This document shows, one piece after another, positions 31,299 through 40,031 of a stretch of DNA of 64,000 bases; position 1 is the first letter of the stretch, and each line of letters starts with the position of its first letter. The notes below the pieces were generated by a model that was not told where the DNA came from, searched no databases, and worked only from the letters and a program-made list of their open reading frames with translations. The stretch covers positions 1,550,001-1,614,000 of the forward strand of contig CP077641.1 in the NCBI GenBank assembly GCA_019056435.1. The letters are read 5' to 3'. Source of the stretch: Stutzerimonas stutzeri (GTDB lineage Bacteria; Pseudomonadota; Gammaproteobacteria; Pseudomonadales; Pseudomonadaceae). The translations under genes were made by a program, and so were the position numbers.

Positions 31299-31412
31299 GA
31301 GGGGTTCCTGAAAGGCTGGGTCGGGCGATTATCCCAGTCGCCAGGTGGGCGTCAATCGAGTGGCTGTGAACTGCCGCCCAAAGGCTCGATGAAGCGAATG
31401 GGCGGTCGCGGG

Positions 31413-32003
31413 TCAGATCAACGTGCGGAGAATATTCGGCATGTGCGTGCTCATCGCCAGGTTGTTGATGACCAGCATGTCCAGAAGTTTGATGGCAAGA
31501 AACGCGAAGATCGGTGAGATGTCCAGGCCGCCGAGGTTCGGCAGCAGCCGCCGGAAGGGGGCGAGTACGGGCTCGCAGACCTGGCTCACTAGTTGTGCGC
31601 CCGGGTTGTGGCTGCCAGGGGCGACCCAGGAGAGGATCACGCTGATGATGAGGGCGTAGAAAAAGATGTTCAGGAACAGACCAGTCACACCGATGATGGC
31701 CCAGACCAGAAGTTGCAGCACGTTACCGGTGGTGCCGTAGGCGATCATCAGCACGGCTGCCATCAGCAGCATCTGCACGATGACGGCCAGCACCAGTGAG
31801 GAAAGATCCAGGCCACCGATGCTGGGTATCACCCGGCGCAACGGCTTGAGCAGCGGGTGCGTGGCGCGAACGATGAACTGGCTCAACGGATTGTAGAAGT
31901 CGGCCCGGACCAACTGCAGGATGAAACGCAACAGCACGATCAGCAGGTACAAACTGCCAAGCGTCTGAACGATCAGGATCAGGGCTTGCGAAAGTTGCGA
32001 CAT
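31413..32003 (-). CDS. YggT-family membrane protein
   Basis: A 196-residue protein made of two YggT repeats, each with hydrophobic helices and the signature P-x3-R-I/L-x-P-x-GGLD (PLRRVIPSIGGLDLS in the first, PFRRLLPNLGGLDIS in the second). YggT proteins are linked to osmotic/K+ stress and to cell division in various bacteria. It follows proC, separated by a candidate repeat element. Confidence 0.9.
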   Translation of the reverse strand: MSQLSQALILIVQTLGSLYLLIVLLRFILQLVRADFYNPLSQFIVRATHPLLKPLRRVIPSIGGLDLSSLVLAVIVQMLLMAAVLMIAYGTTGNVLQLLVWAIIGVTGLFLNIFFYALIISVILSWVAPGSHNPGAQLVSQVCEPVLAPFRRLLPNLGGLDISPIFAFLAIKLLDMLVINNLAMSTHMPNILRTLI

Positions 32004-32009
32004 GTAGGC

Positions 32010-32240
32010 TCCTTAGGCTCTATGGATGTGGTGTCGCGAGCCGCGTTGCTGCGCCAGACGGCGCAAGGCAAGGCGCGGGGCGCCGGTAATGGTTGGGCTT
32101 GCCAAGTCCCGCAGCGCCGCGTGGCGCCACGGCCGCGCAACCCGAAGGGCCGGGCCCGTTTCGCGCGGTGCCGCGTGTTTCGCCGTTCATTTAGAGCGGC
32201 CAAATTTCTCTCCTCATGCCGTACTCCGCGCGCGAACTGT
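32010..32240. repeat. Candidate dispersed GC-rich intergenic element between proC and yggT
   Basis: The 261-base gap (32004-32264) is very GC-rich and full of short palindromes: CGGGGCGCCGG near 32076, GTGGCGCCAC near 32130, and GGGCCGGGCCC near 32148. It then turns abruptly AT-richer (TTCATTTAGAGCGGCCAAATTTC, 32186-32208 region). It does not look like the usual spacer between these genes. From memory it resembles a family of repeats often mis-called as short arginine-rich ORFs in Pseudomonas genomes. Boundaries are approximate. Confidence 0.45.
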
Positions 32241-32264
32241 CGCCGGTGCGGCCGCGACGAAACG

Positions 32265-33101
32265 TCAACAGCCCCTGTCGCCCAGTTGTTCGGCCAGTTC
32301 TGCCGAGCGGCGTGCAGCGGCGTTCAATGCCTGGTCCACCAGGGATTCGAAGCCGCCCGCTTGGAAAGCTTTGATCGCCGCTTCGGTGGTTCCGTTCGGT
32401 GAAGTGACGCGACGCCGCAGCTCCGCGGCGTCCACATCGCTTTCGCAGGCCATGCGTGCAGCGCCCAGTGCCGTGTGCATGGTCAGCTGCGCAGCCGTAT
32501 CGCGAGGCAGGCCCAGGCGTTCGCCGGCGGCTGTCATGGCTTCCATCAGCAGGAAGTAGTAGGCCGGACCACTGCCTGAGACAGCGGTAACGGCGTCGAT
32601 CAGGCGCTCTTCTTCCAACCATAGCGCCAGGCCTACCGCCGACAGCAATTGCTCGGCCTGCTGCCGTTGCGTGTCGCTGACCTGGGCGTTGGCGAACAGT
32701 CCACTGACGCCCTGGCGGAGCAGCGAAGGGGTATTCGGCATGCAGCGCACGATGGCGCGTGGCGGCTGCTCGCCCAGCCAGGCCTGCAGACTGGCGCAGG
32801 TGATGCCGGCGGCGATCGAGACGATCAATTGGCCGGGTTGCAGCGAGGTGGCCAGATCTCGGCAGACGTCCTGCATCACCTGCGGCTTGACCGCCAGCAC
32901 AACCATGTCTGCCTCGGCGACGGCCTCGGCGTTGTCAGAAAACGCGGCAATGCCGTATTCGGCCGTCAGCGCCTGGCGCTTTTGCGCGCCGGGATCGCTG
33001 GCGCGGATGGCCTCAGCGGGAACGCCTTGGGCGCGCAATCCGCCAATTAGGCTGGCAGCCATGTTGCCGCCGCCGATAAAGGCGATACGGGGGGTGTTCA
33101 T
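32265..33101 (-). CDS. proC: ProC, pyrroline-5-carboxylate reductase
   Basis: A 278-residue enzyme that makes proline from pyrroline-5-carboxylate with NAD(P)H. Rossmann start RIAFIGGGNMAASLIGGL, VLAVKPQVM, RCMPNTPSLLRQG and the family signature AVSGSGPAYYFLLMEAM are all present. The C-terminus (LAEQLGDRGC) ends right at the edge of the odd intergenic element, so its last residues may come from that element. ATG 33101 was chosen over an upstream start by fit to the family N-terminus. Confidence 0.95.
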   Translation of the reverse strand: MNTPRIAFIGGGNMAASLIGGLRAQGVPAEAIRASDPGAQKRQALTAEYGIAAFSDNAEAVAEADMVVLAVKPQVMQDVCRDLATSLQPGQLIVSIAAGITCASLQAWLGEQPPRAIVRCMPNTPSLLRQGVSGLFANAQVSDTQRQQAEQLLSAVGLALWLEEERLIDAVTAVSGSGPAYYFLLMEAMTAAGERLGLPRDTAAQLTMHTALGAARMACESDVDAAELRRRVTSPNGTTEAAIKAFQAGGFESLVDQALNAAARRSAELAEQLGDRGC

Positions 33102-33118
33102 GAGGGAATTTCCTTTAT

Positions 33119-33811
33119 TCATGCGGAGGGCGTGCCATAGTCCCGGGCACCGAATAGCGCCGTGCCGATACGAACCCAGGTTGCCCCTTCGGCGATGGCG
33201 GCTTCCAGGTCTTGGCTCATGCCCATCGAAAGCGTATCCAGGTTCAACGCGAGATCGGCTTGCAACTGGCGTAGGCGGCCAAATGCGGCATGTTGCTCGG
33301 CGAGGTCATCGGTCGGCGCGGGGATGGTCATCAGCCCGCGTAGGCGCAGGCGTGGCAGTTCGGCAATGCGGCGTGCCAGTTCGGCCACTTCGTGCGGCTC
33401 GCAACCGGATTTGCTGGCCTCGCCGCTGACGTTAACTTGCAGGCAGATGTCGAGCGGTGGTTTGTCCACCGGGCGCTGGTCGGACAGACGCTGGGCAATC
33501 TTCAGACGGTCCACCGAGTGCACCCAATCGAAGTGCTCGGCGATCGATTTGGTCTTGTTCGACTGGATCGGCCCGATGAAATGCCAGGCCAACGGCAGAT
33601 CGGCAAGCGCGGTCTGCTTCTCCAGAGCTTCCTGCACATAGTTCTCGCCGAAGTCGCGAAGGCCCGCGACGTGCGCCTGGCGAATTGCCTCGGCGGACTG
33701 GGTCTTGCTCACGGCCAGCAGGTGCACCTCGTCAGGATTGCGACCCACAGCTTGCGCCGCCTCACGGATGCGCGCTGCGACCTTTGCAATATTGTTCGCT
33801 ATCGTGGACAT
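33119..33811 (-). CDS. YggS/PLPBP, PLP homeostasis protein
   Basis: A 230-residue fold-type III PLP-binding protein without known enzymatic activity, needed for vitamin B6 and amino-acid homeostasis. The PLP lysine lies in LLAVSKTQSAEAI; the next marks are FGENYVQEALEK, WHFIGPIQSNKT and SMGMSQDLEAAI, then GTALFG. The gene is divergent from pilT (67-base gap) and 17 bases upstream of proC. Confidence 0.93.
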   Translation of the reverse strand: MSTIANNIAKVAARIREAAQAVGRNPDEVHLLAVSKTQSAEAIRQAHVAGLRDFGENYVQEALEKQTALADLPLAWHFIGPIQSNKTKSIAEHFDWVHSVDRLKIAQRLSDQRPVDKPPLDICLQVNVSGEASKSGCEPHEVAELARRIAELPRLRLRGLMTIPAPTDDLAEQHAAFGRLRQLQADLALNLDTLSMGMSQDLEAAIAEGATWVRIGTALFGARDYGTPSA

Positions 33812-33878
33812 TACCTGCGCCTGCCAGCCTAGGGGTCTGCGCGGCATTCTACCTGCTTGCTTGTAATTGGGGAGTCCC

Positions 33879-34913
33879 ATGGATATCACAGAGCTGCTGG
33901 CCTTCAGTGCCAAGCAGGGTGCCTCGGATTTGCACCTGTCTTCCGGCCTTCCGCCGATGATCCGCGTCGATGGCGACGTGCGCCGGATCAACCTCCCCGC
34001 GATGGACCACAAGCAGGTACACGCGCTGATCTACGACATCATGAACGACAAGCAGCGCAAGGACTTCGAGGAGTTCCTCGAAACCGACTTCTCGTTCGAA
34101 GTCCCCGGCGTGGCCCGCTTCCGCGTTAACGCGTTCAACCAGAACCGGGGTGCGGGCGCCGTATTCCGGACCATTCCGTCGAAGGTCCTGACCATGGAGG
34201 ATCTCGGCATGGGCGAGGTCTTCCGCAAGATCACCGATGTGCCGCGCGGGCTGGTGCTGGTGACCGGCCCGACCGGCTCGGGCAAGTCGACCACTCTGGC
34301 GGCGATGCTCGATTATCTGAACAGCACCAAATACCACCACATCCTCACCATCGAGGACCCGATCGAATTCGTTCACGAGTCCAAGAAGTGTCTGGTCAAC
34401 CAGCGTGAGGTACACCGCGACACCCTGGGATTCTCCGAGGCCCTGCGCTCGGCCCTGCGTGAAGACCCGGACATCATCCTCGTGGGTGAGATGCGGGATC
34501 TTGAAACCATCCGCCTCGCACTGACCGCTGCGGAAACCGGCCACCTGGTCTTCGGCACGCTGCACACCACTTCCGCGGCCAAGACCATCGATCGCGTTGT
34601 CGACGTTTTCCCTGCTGAGGAAAAGTCCATGGTGCGCTCGATGCTCTCCGAGTCGCTGCAGGCCGTCATTTCCCAGACCTTGTTGAAGAAGGTCGGCGGT
34701 GGCCGGGTGGCGGCGCACGAAATCATGATCGGCACGCCGGCAATCCGAAACCTGATTCGCGAGGACAAGGTCGCCCAGATGTACTCGGCGATCCAGACTG
34801 GCGGCTCACTGGGCATGCAGACGCTGGACTCGTGCCTCAAGGGTCTGCTGTCAAGGGGCGTGATCTCTCGCGACAGCGCGCGGGAAAAAGCCAAGCAGCC
34901 GGAAAACTTCTGA
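33879..34913 (+). CDS. pilT: PilT, type IV pilus retraction ATPase
   Basis: A 344-residue hexameric ATPase that powers pilus retraction and twitching. Present: KQGASDLHLSSGLPPMIRVDGD, Walker A GPTGSGKSTTLAAM, Asp box EDPIEFVHESKKC, Walker B ILVGEMRDLETI, His box ETGHLVFGTLHTTSA, and the PilT-specific C-terminal AIRNLIRE. ATG 33879 with GGGGAG upstream. pilU follows after 79 bases. Confidence 0.97.
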   Translation: MDITELLAFSAKQGASDLHLSSGLPPMIRVDGDVRRINLPAMDHKQVHALIYDIMNDKQRKDFEEFLETDFSFEVPGVARFRVNAFNQNRGAGAVFRTIPSKVLTMEDLGMGEVFRKITDVPRGLVLVTGPTGSGKSTTLAAMLDYLNSTKYHHILTIEDPIEFVHESKKCLVNQREVHRDTLGFSEALRSALREDPDIILVGEMRDLETIRLALTAAETGHLVFGTLHTTSAAKTIDRVVDVFPAEEKSMVRSMLSESLQAVISQTLLKKVGGGRVAAHEIMIGTPAIRNLIREDKVAQMYSAIQTGGSLGMQTLDSCLKGLLSRGVISRDSAREKAKQPENF

Positions 34914-34992
34914 CCCTGGGCGGAGCGGCCCGCGCGGGCCGGCTCGCCGATTTGCCTGATCGCGGTTTCGCCCGACGAATACGAGAACGACG

Positions 34993-36138
34993 ATGGAATT
35001 CGAGAAACTGTTGCGCCTGATGGTGGAAAAGGGTGGCTCCGACCTCTTCATTACGGCGGGCGTGCCGCCGTCCATGAAGGTGAACGGGAAGATCATGCCC
35101 GTCAGCAAGACGCCGATGTCGCCTGAGATGACCCGCGAAACCGTGCATGCCGTGATGAACGAGCAGCAGCGGCGAGAGTTCGCCGAGAATCACGAGTGCA
35201 ACTTCGCGATCAGTGCCCGTGGCATCGGTCGTTTCCGGGTCAGTGCCTTCTACCAGCGCAACCTGGCCGGTATGGTGCTGCGCCGTATCGAAACCAATAT
35301 TCCGACCATCGAAGATCTCAAGCTGCCGGAAATCCTCAAGAAGCTGGCGATGACCAAGCGTGGGCTGGTGCTCTTTGTCGGCGCGACCGGTACCGGCAAG
35401 TCGACCTCCCTCGCGGCGATGATCGGCTATCGCAACAAGAATTCCAGCGGTCACATCATTTCCATCGAGGACCCGATCGAGTTCATCCACCAGCATCAGA
35501 GCTGCATCGTTACGCAGCGCGAGGTGGGGATCGACACCGATTCGTTCGACGTGGCGCTGAAGAACACCCTGCGCCAGGCGCCGGACGTGATCCTCATCGG
35601 CGAGGTGCGGACCCGCGAAACCATGGACTATGCGGTCGCCTTCGCTGAAACCGGTCACCTCTGCCTGGCGACCCTGCACGCCAACAACGCCAACCAGGCG
35701 CTGGACCGAATCATCAACTTCTTTCCCGCCGATCGGCAGCAACAGGTCTGGATGGACCTGTCGCTAAACCTCAAGGCGATCGTCGCCCAGCAGCTGATTC
35801 CCACGCCCGACGGCAAGGGGCGCCGTGCAGTCATCGAAGTGCTGATCAACACCCCGCTGGCGGCCGACCTGATTCGCAAGGGCGAGGTGCATGAGCTCAA
35901 AGGGCTGATGAAACGCTCTACCGACCTGGGTATGCAGACCTTCGACCAGGCCTTGTACAACCTCTATGTGCAGGGCGAAATCACCTATGAAGACGCCCTG
36001 GCGCATGCGGATTCGTCCAACGACCTACGTCTGATGATCAAGCTCGGCTCGGAAACCGATGGCGAGCACCTGACCAGCGTTTCCCAGGGGCTGACGCTTG
36101 AGGTCAGCGATGACGATCCGGGACGTAGTTTCCGCTAA
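34993..36138 (+). CDS. pilU: PilU, type IV pilus retraction ATPase, PilT-dependent
   Basis: A 381-residue PilT paralogue that assists forceful retraction. Walker A is GATGTGKSTSLAAM, Asp box EDPIEFIHQHQSC, Walker B ILIGEVRTRETMDYA, and His box ETGHLCLATLHANNANQ. An acidic C-terminal tail of about 30 residues (KLGSETDGEHL to the end) distinguishes it from PilT. Its stop overlaps by 4 bases the stop of the convergent TIGR03915 gene. Confidence 0.96.
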   Translation: MEFEKLLRLMVEKGGSDLFITAGVPPSMKVNGKIMPVSKTPMSPEMTRETVHAVMNEQQRREFAENHECNFAISARGIGRFRVSAFYQRNLAGMVLRRIETNIPTIEDLKLPEILKKLAMTKRGLVLFVGATGTGKSTSLAAMIGYRNKNSSGHIISIEDPIEFIHQHQSCIVTQREVGIDTDSFDVALKNTLRQAPDVILIGEVRTRETMDYAVAFAETGHLCLATLHANNANQALDRIINFFPADRQQQVWMDLSLNLKAIVAQQLIPTPDGKGRRAVIEVLINTPLAADLIRKGEVHELKGLMKRSTDLGMQTFDQALYNLYVQGEITYEDALAHADSSNDLRLMIKLGSETDGEHLTSVSQGLTLEVSDDDPGRSFR

Positions 36139-36974
36139 CCACTTCCTTCCCGCGCCCGCCCTATGCGCTTGCCGGCTTTTTCGGCAACGCGCTCGGCCTG
36201 TCCGTCACGCTGGGCGCCGGCTCGCGCTCGGCTCATCAGCTCGGGTATCAGGGCGCCTTCTGGCAGATTCTTCCAGAATCGAACAGGCAGATTGTTTTCC
36301 ATCACGCTACGGTTCAGTCGCGCCGGGTTGAAGGTGCTCTCGTAATACGCTTTCCATAGCGCCCCGCCCGGGTCGGCTGTATTCATCGCCCGTTGCTGCC
36401 ACGCGGACGGGCAAGGACGTGCGTAGACCAGATCGCTCCCGTTCCAGCAGACGCCGTCGTCCGGTGTGGCAATCATCCAGCTGTTCTCGCCCATGCGTTC
36501 AGCGAAATGCTCGGCTGCCCAGGGCAGCACGTCGTGCGCCGGCTCGAACCAGGCGACATGCTGTATTCCGTCGTCGTTGGCAAGCGGGCTGAAGCGCAGG
36601 AAGGCATGCAGGTGGTGGGCTTCCCGACGCACCGCCTTGATGCGGGCATGCAGTTCGCTGCCGTCGGCATCGCCAGGCAATCGAGCGGCCAAGTCCCCCT
36701 GCGCGACTCGCCAGAGCACGCGATAGAGCAGGCTCCAGCGCTTCTCGACGCGAAAGCGCGCCGCCATTTCCAGCTCGTCCAGCAATTGTCGAGGCACTCG
36801 GATGGGCTGTTTCGCTCGGGTCGCGGGCGCTGGCAAGTCGTTATCGAACAGGCCGGCCGTTTCGTTGCTGGTTGTCCAGCTCACCTCGTGTGGCGCGATA
36901 CTGTCCTGCAACAGCGTTCTTGCGCAGTTTCTCCAATCCTCGAAGCTGCCGTCGAAGCGCACCGTGATCATCAC
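36135..36974 (-). CDS. TIGR03915-family protein, putative DNA repair partner
   Basis: A 279-residue soluble protein with the family start VRFDGSFEDWRNCARTLL and the DUF4130 domain further in (RRVEKRWSLLYRVLWRVAQGD-like part, REAHHLHAFLRFSPL, AWFEPAHDVLPWAAEHFAERM, PDDGVCWNG). The family occurs almost only beside the TIGR03916 radical SAM protein, as here, where it overlaps that gene's stop by 4 bases. A DNA repair role is proposed from that pairing and is not proven; the LexA box upstream of the pair supports it. Confidence 0.8.
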   Translation of the reverse strand: MMITVRFDGSFEDWRNCARTLLQDSIAPHEVSWTTSNETAGLFDNDLPAPATRAKQPIRVPRQLLDELEMAARFRVEKRWSLLYRVLWRVAQGDLAARLPGDADGSELHARIKAVRREAHHLHAFLRFSPLANDDGIQHVAWFEPAHDVLPWAAEHFAERMGENSWMIATPDDGVCWNGSDLVYARPCPSAWQQRAMNTADPGGALWKAYYESTFNPARLNRSVMENNLPVRFWKNLPEGALIPELMSRARAGAQRDGQAERVAEKAGKRIGRAREGSG

Positions 36975-38182
36975 CAGAGCGCCATCTGTGCGGGTGTGTC
37001 ACGCAATTGCTGACGCAGCGCGGCGGATTCCTGGGTCGCCAGGCGCGGGCGATAGTCTTGAGTGACGACGAAAGGCTTGGCCTTCTCCAGCGCGCAGCGC
37101 AGACGCGTGAGATCCTCGAAGCGAATGCGCTTCTGCCGGCGCAGGGCGATCAGTCGTCTGGCACTGAGCATGCCGATGCCCGGGACACGGGCAATCATCG
37201 TCTCGTCCGCCGTGTTCAGGTCTACCGGGAACTGCTCCCGGTGCGCCAGCGCCCAGGCGAGTTTCGGATCAATGTCGAGCGCCAGATTGCCGGGCCCGCC
37301 GAGCAGCTCGTTGGCCTGGAAGCCGTAGCCGCGCATCAGGAAGTCAGCCTGGTAGAGTCGGTGCTCCCTGAGCAGCGGCGGCGCCTCGAAGGGCACAGTG
37401 CTTGGGCTGTGGGGAATCGGGCTGAAGGCCGAATAGTAGACCCTGCGCAGTCTGTAGCTTCCGTACAGCGTCTGTGCGGTATGCAGGATGGTGCTGTCGT
37501 CGGTGCTGTCGGCGCCAACGATCATTTGTGTGCTCTGTCCGGCAGGTGCGAAGCGGGGCGCGCGTCGTTCCGCGCTGGCTTCCGTTTCGCCGTCATGGAT
37601 GGTCTGCATTGCCTGCTTGATGGTGACTACCTGTTTCTCCGGTGCCAGACGGATCAGGCTGCTTTCGGTCGGCAGCTCGATGTTCACGCTGAGCCGATCG
37701 GCATGGCGCCCGGCCTCGGCAATCAGCTGCGGGTCGGCGTCGGGGATCGTCTTCAGATGGATGTAGCCGCGGAACTCGTGTTCCTCGCGAAGCAGCCGGG
37801 CCACCCGCACCAGCTGCTCCATGGTGTAGTCGGCCGAGCGGATGATGCCGGAGCTGAGAAAAAGACCGCTGATGCAGTTGCGGCGGTAGAAGTCCAGCGT
37901 AAGGCTGACCACTTCTTCCGGCGTGAAGCGCGCCCGCGGCACGTCGCTGGAGCGCCGGTTGACGCAGTACTGGCAATCGTAAAGGCAGAAGTTGGTCAGC
38001 AAAATCTTGAGCAGCGCCACGCAGCGACCATCCGGTGTGAAGCTGTGGCAAATCCCCATGCCGTCGGTCGCGCCAAGCCCGCTCTTGCCTCTTGAGCTTC
38101 GCTTTGGCGCGCCGCTGCTGGCGCAGGACACATCATATTTGGCGGCGTCCGCAAGCACGCTGAGTTTGTCGATCAGTTGCAT
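36971..38182 (-). CDS. TIGR03916 radical SAM protein, putative DNA modification/repair
   Basis: A 403-residue protein. The radical SAM cluster motif is CLYDCQYC (CxxxCxxC, ~residue 70), after NFCLYDCQYCVNRRSSD. The C-terminal third has a helix-hairpin-helix DNA-binding motif (ARVPGIGMLSARRLIALRR). Chemistry and substrate are unknown; the two domains suggest a radical reaction on DNA. It is first in a two-gene operon with the TIGR03915 gene and is preceded at 18 bases by a LexA box, which points to SOS induction. Confidence 0.85.
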   Translation of the reverse strand: MQLIDKLSVLADAAKYDVSCASSGAPKRSSRGKSGLGATDGMGICHSFTPDGRCVALLKILLTNFCLYDCQYCVNRRSSDVPRARFTPEEVVSLTLDFYRRNCISGLFLSSGIIRSADYTMEQLVRVARLLREEHEFRGYIHLKTIPDADPQLIAEAGRHADRLSVNIELPTESSLIRLAPEKQVVTIKQAMQTIHDGETEASAERRAPRFAPAGQSTQMIVGADSTDDSTILHTAQTLYGSYRLRRVYYSAFSPIPHSPSTVPFEAPPLLREHRLYQADFLMRGYGFQANELLGGPGNLALDIDPKLAWALAHREQFPVDLNTADETMIARVPGIGMLSARRLIALRRQKRIRFEDLTRLRCALEKAKPFVVTQDYRPRLATQESAALRQQLRDTPAQMALW

Positions 38183-38199
38183 GTCGAAGGTCTTCTATA

Positions 38200-38215
38200 C
38201 TGTTTGTCCATACAG
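38200..38215 (-). promoter_or_regulatory. LexA (SOS) box upstream of the TIGR03916-TIGR03915 operon
   Basis: On the minus strand the site reads CTGT-ATGGACAA-ACAG with flanking TA on both sides, a full match to the gamma-proteobacterial LexA pattern CTGT-N8-ACAG. It ends 18 bases before the ATG at 38182, where a bound repressor would block the promoter. The divergent TM2 gene starts about 100 bases on the other side and could also be affected. Confidence 0.85.
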
Positions 38216-38313
38216 TATCACGGGCTTGCCGGCCGGCGGTGCCCGTCCGGCGGCACGAGCGGGCCGCGATTTCGGATAAGCTGTCGACTGACCAACAGAG
38301 CAACGAGGTTCGG

Positions 38314-38709
38314 ATGCGGCAGAACACTCACAGCACCTTGATCGGCTATCTCCTCTGGATATTCGGGTTTCTTGGCTCCCACCGTTTCTATTACGGCAAG
38401 CCGATCACCGGGACGATCTGGTTCTTTACCCTGGGCCTGTTCTTCGTTGGCTGGATCATCGACCTGTTCCTGATCCCATCGATGGACCGCCAGGCCGACA
38501 TGCGCTTTCAGCCCGGGCCGATCGACTACACCGTCGCCTGGATACTCCTGACCTTTCTTGGCGTGTTTGGCGTGCACCGCATGTATCAGGGCAAATGGAT
38601 CACGGGCCTGATCTTCCTGTGCACGGGTGGGCTCTTTTTCGTAGGTATCCTGTATGACTTCTGGACGCTGAACAGCCAGGTTTCCGAGCGCAACCTGCAA
38701 GCGCGCTGA
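38314..38709 (+). CDS. TM2-domain membrane protein
   Basis: A 131-residue protein with two copies of the TM2 pattern, each a pair of short helices with a G-x-HR-F/M-Y turn: LGSHRFYYGKPITG then FGVHRMYQGKWITGL, each followed by a glycine/phenylalanine-rich helix and GLFFVG. The function is unknown. ATG 38314 is preceded by GAGG; the open frame runs on upstream without support. Confidence 0.8.
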   Translation: MRQNTHSTLIGYLLWIFGFLGSHRFYYGKPITGTIWFFTLGLFFVGWIIDLFLIPSMDRQADMRFQPGPIDYTVAWILLTFLGVFGVHRMYQGKWITGLIFLCTGGLFFVGILYDFWTLNSQVSERNLQAR

Positions 38710-38759
38710 TGCCTGTCAGGCGGCCCGCTGTCGGACAGCAGGCCGCTGCATCGCCTGTC

Positions 38760-40031
38760 TTAGCGCTGGAAAGCGACTCGGCCGTCCACCAGCGTATAGC
38801 GCACGGCGCCGGGCAAGCAGTGGCCGAGGAAGGGGCAATTGCGGCCTTTCGAATACCAGGTCTCGCCGGCCAGTGTCGAGCTGGCCGGATCGAACAGCAC
38901 CAGATCCGCAGGGGCGCCAGTGGCGAGGCGACCCGCTGGCAGTCGCAGTGCCGTGGCGGGGCCGCTGGTCAGGCGGGCCAGTAGCGTTGGCAGGTCCAGC
39001 AGGCCGTCATGTACCAGAGTCATGGCCAGCGGCAAGAGGATGTCCACGCTGCTGATGCCTGGTTCCGTCTCGCCGAACGGCGCATCCTTCGCGTCGGCCT
39101 CGTGGGGCTGATGATGGCTCGAGATCGCACTGATGACGCCCGAGCGAACCGCATCTCGCAGCCCTTCGCGGTCGGCCACGCTGCGCAGGGGCGGCTGCAC
39201 GTGGTAAAGGCTGGAGAAACCGTGTAGCGCCTCGTCGGTGAGGATCAGCTGGTACATCGCCACATCGGCCGTGACGGGCAGGCCGCGGGCCTGGGCTTCG
39301 GCAATCATGCGGGCGCCGCGTGCAGTGGTCAGCTGGGTGAAATGCGCGCGGACACCGGCTTGCTCGACAAGGAGCAGGTTGCGCGCGAGCGCGACGGTTT
39401 CGGCGGTCTCGGGAATCCCCGCCAATCCCAGGAAGGCCGCGGGTGGGCCCTCATGGGCGAGGCCGCCGGCTGCGAGGTCAGCGTCCTGCGAATGCATGAC
39501 CACCGTCAGGTCGAAAGTGGCTGCGTATTCCAGTGCGCGGCTGAGATTGCGCTGGTTGGTGAAGTTGGCCAGGCCGTTGCCGAAGGCCACGCAACCGGCG
39601 TCGCGCAGCGCGACCAATTCGGCCAGCTGCTCACCGGCCAGGTCACGGGTCAAAGCGCCGATTGGGTAAACCTTCGCATGCCCGGACAGGCGGGCGCGGT
39701 CGAGGATCAGTTCAGCGACGGCAGCGGTGTCCAGCACCGGGCGGGTCTGTGGCGGGCAGCACAAGCTCGTGACGCCCCCAGCGGTCGCGGCAAGCGTCTC
39801 GCTGGCGATGTTGCCCTTGCGGCTGTATCCGGGTTCGCGCAATGCAACCGACAGGTCGACCAGGCCGGGGGCGGCGACTAGCCCGGTGGCGTCGAGCGTA
39901 TGGACGGGCCGGAACCCGGCCGGGGCGGCGCCGATGGCGAGCACCTTGCCGTCCTGGCAATGGATGTCGGTGACTTCGTCGCGGCCGCTGGCCGGGTCGA
40001 TCAGGCGGGCACCGAGGATGGTCGTCGGCAT
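38760..40031 (-). CDS. pyrC': PyrC', dihydroorotase-like protein without catalytic histidines
   Basis: A 423-residue amidohydrolase-fold protein. The HxH zinc motif of true dihydroorotases (D-x-H-x-H-LREPG) reads DLSVALREPG here, so both metal histidines are lost. In Pseudomonas this inactive homologue (pDHO) is a structural partner required for aspartate transcarbamoylase (PyrB) assembly and activity; a separate active PyrC is expected elsewhere. ATG 40031 overlaps the pyrB stop (TGATG), a direct coupling of the two subunits. Confidence 0.93.
   Translation of the reverse strand: MPTTILGARLIDPASGRDEVTDIHCQDGKVLAIGAAPAGFRPVHTLDATGLVAAPGLVDLSVALREPGYSRKGNIASETLAATAGGVTSLCCPPQTRPVLDTAAVAELILDRARLSGHAKVYPIGALTRDLAGEQLAELVALRDAGCVAFGNGLANFTNQRNLSRALEYAATFDLTVVMHSQDADLAAGGLAHEGPPAAFLGLAGIPETAETVALARNLLLVEQAGVRAHFTQLTTARGARMIAEAQARGLPVTADVAMYQLILTDEALHGFSSLYHVQPPLRSVADREGLRDAVRSGVISAISSHHQPHEADAKDAPFGETEPGISSVDILLPLAMTLVHDGLLDLPTLLARLTSGPATALRLPAGRLATGAPADLVLFDPASSTLAGETWYSKGRNCPFLGHCLPGAVRYTLVDGRVAFQR

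Noticed and set aside
31857..32559. Arg/Ala/Pro-rich open frames in and around the proC-yggT gap
   Set aside because: Typical spurious frames of a palindromic GC-rich element; no ribosome site and no protein-like composition.
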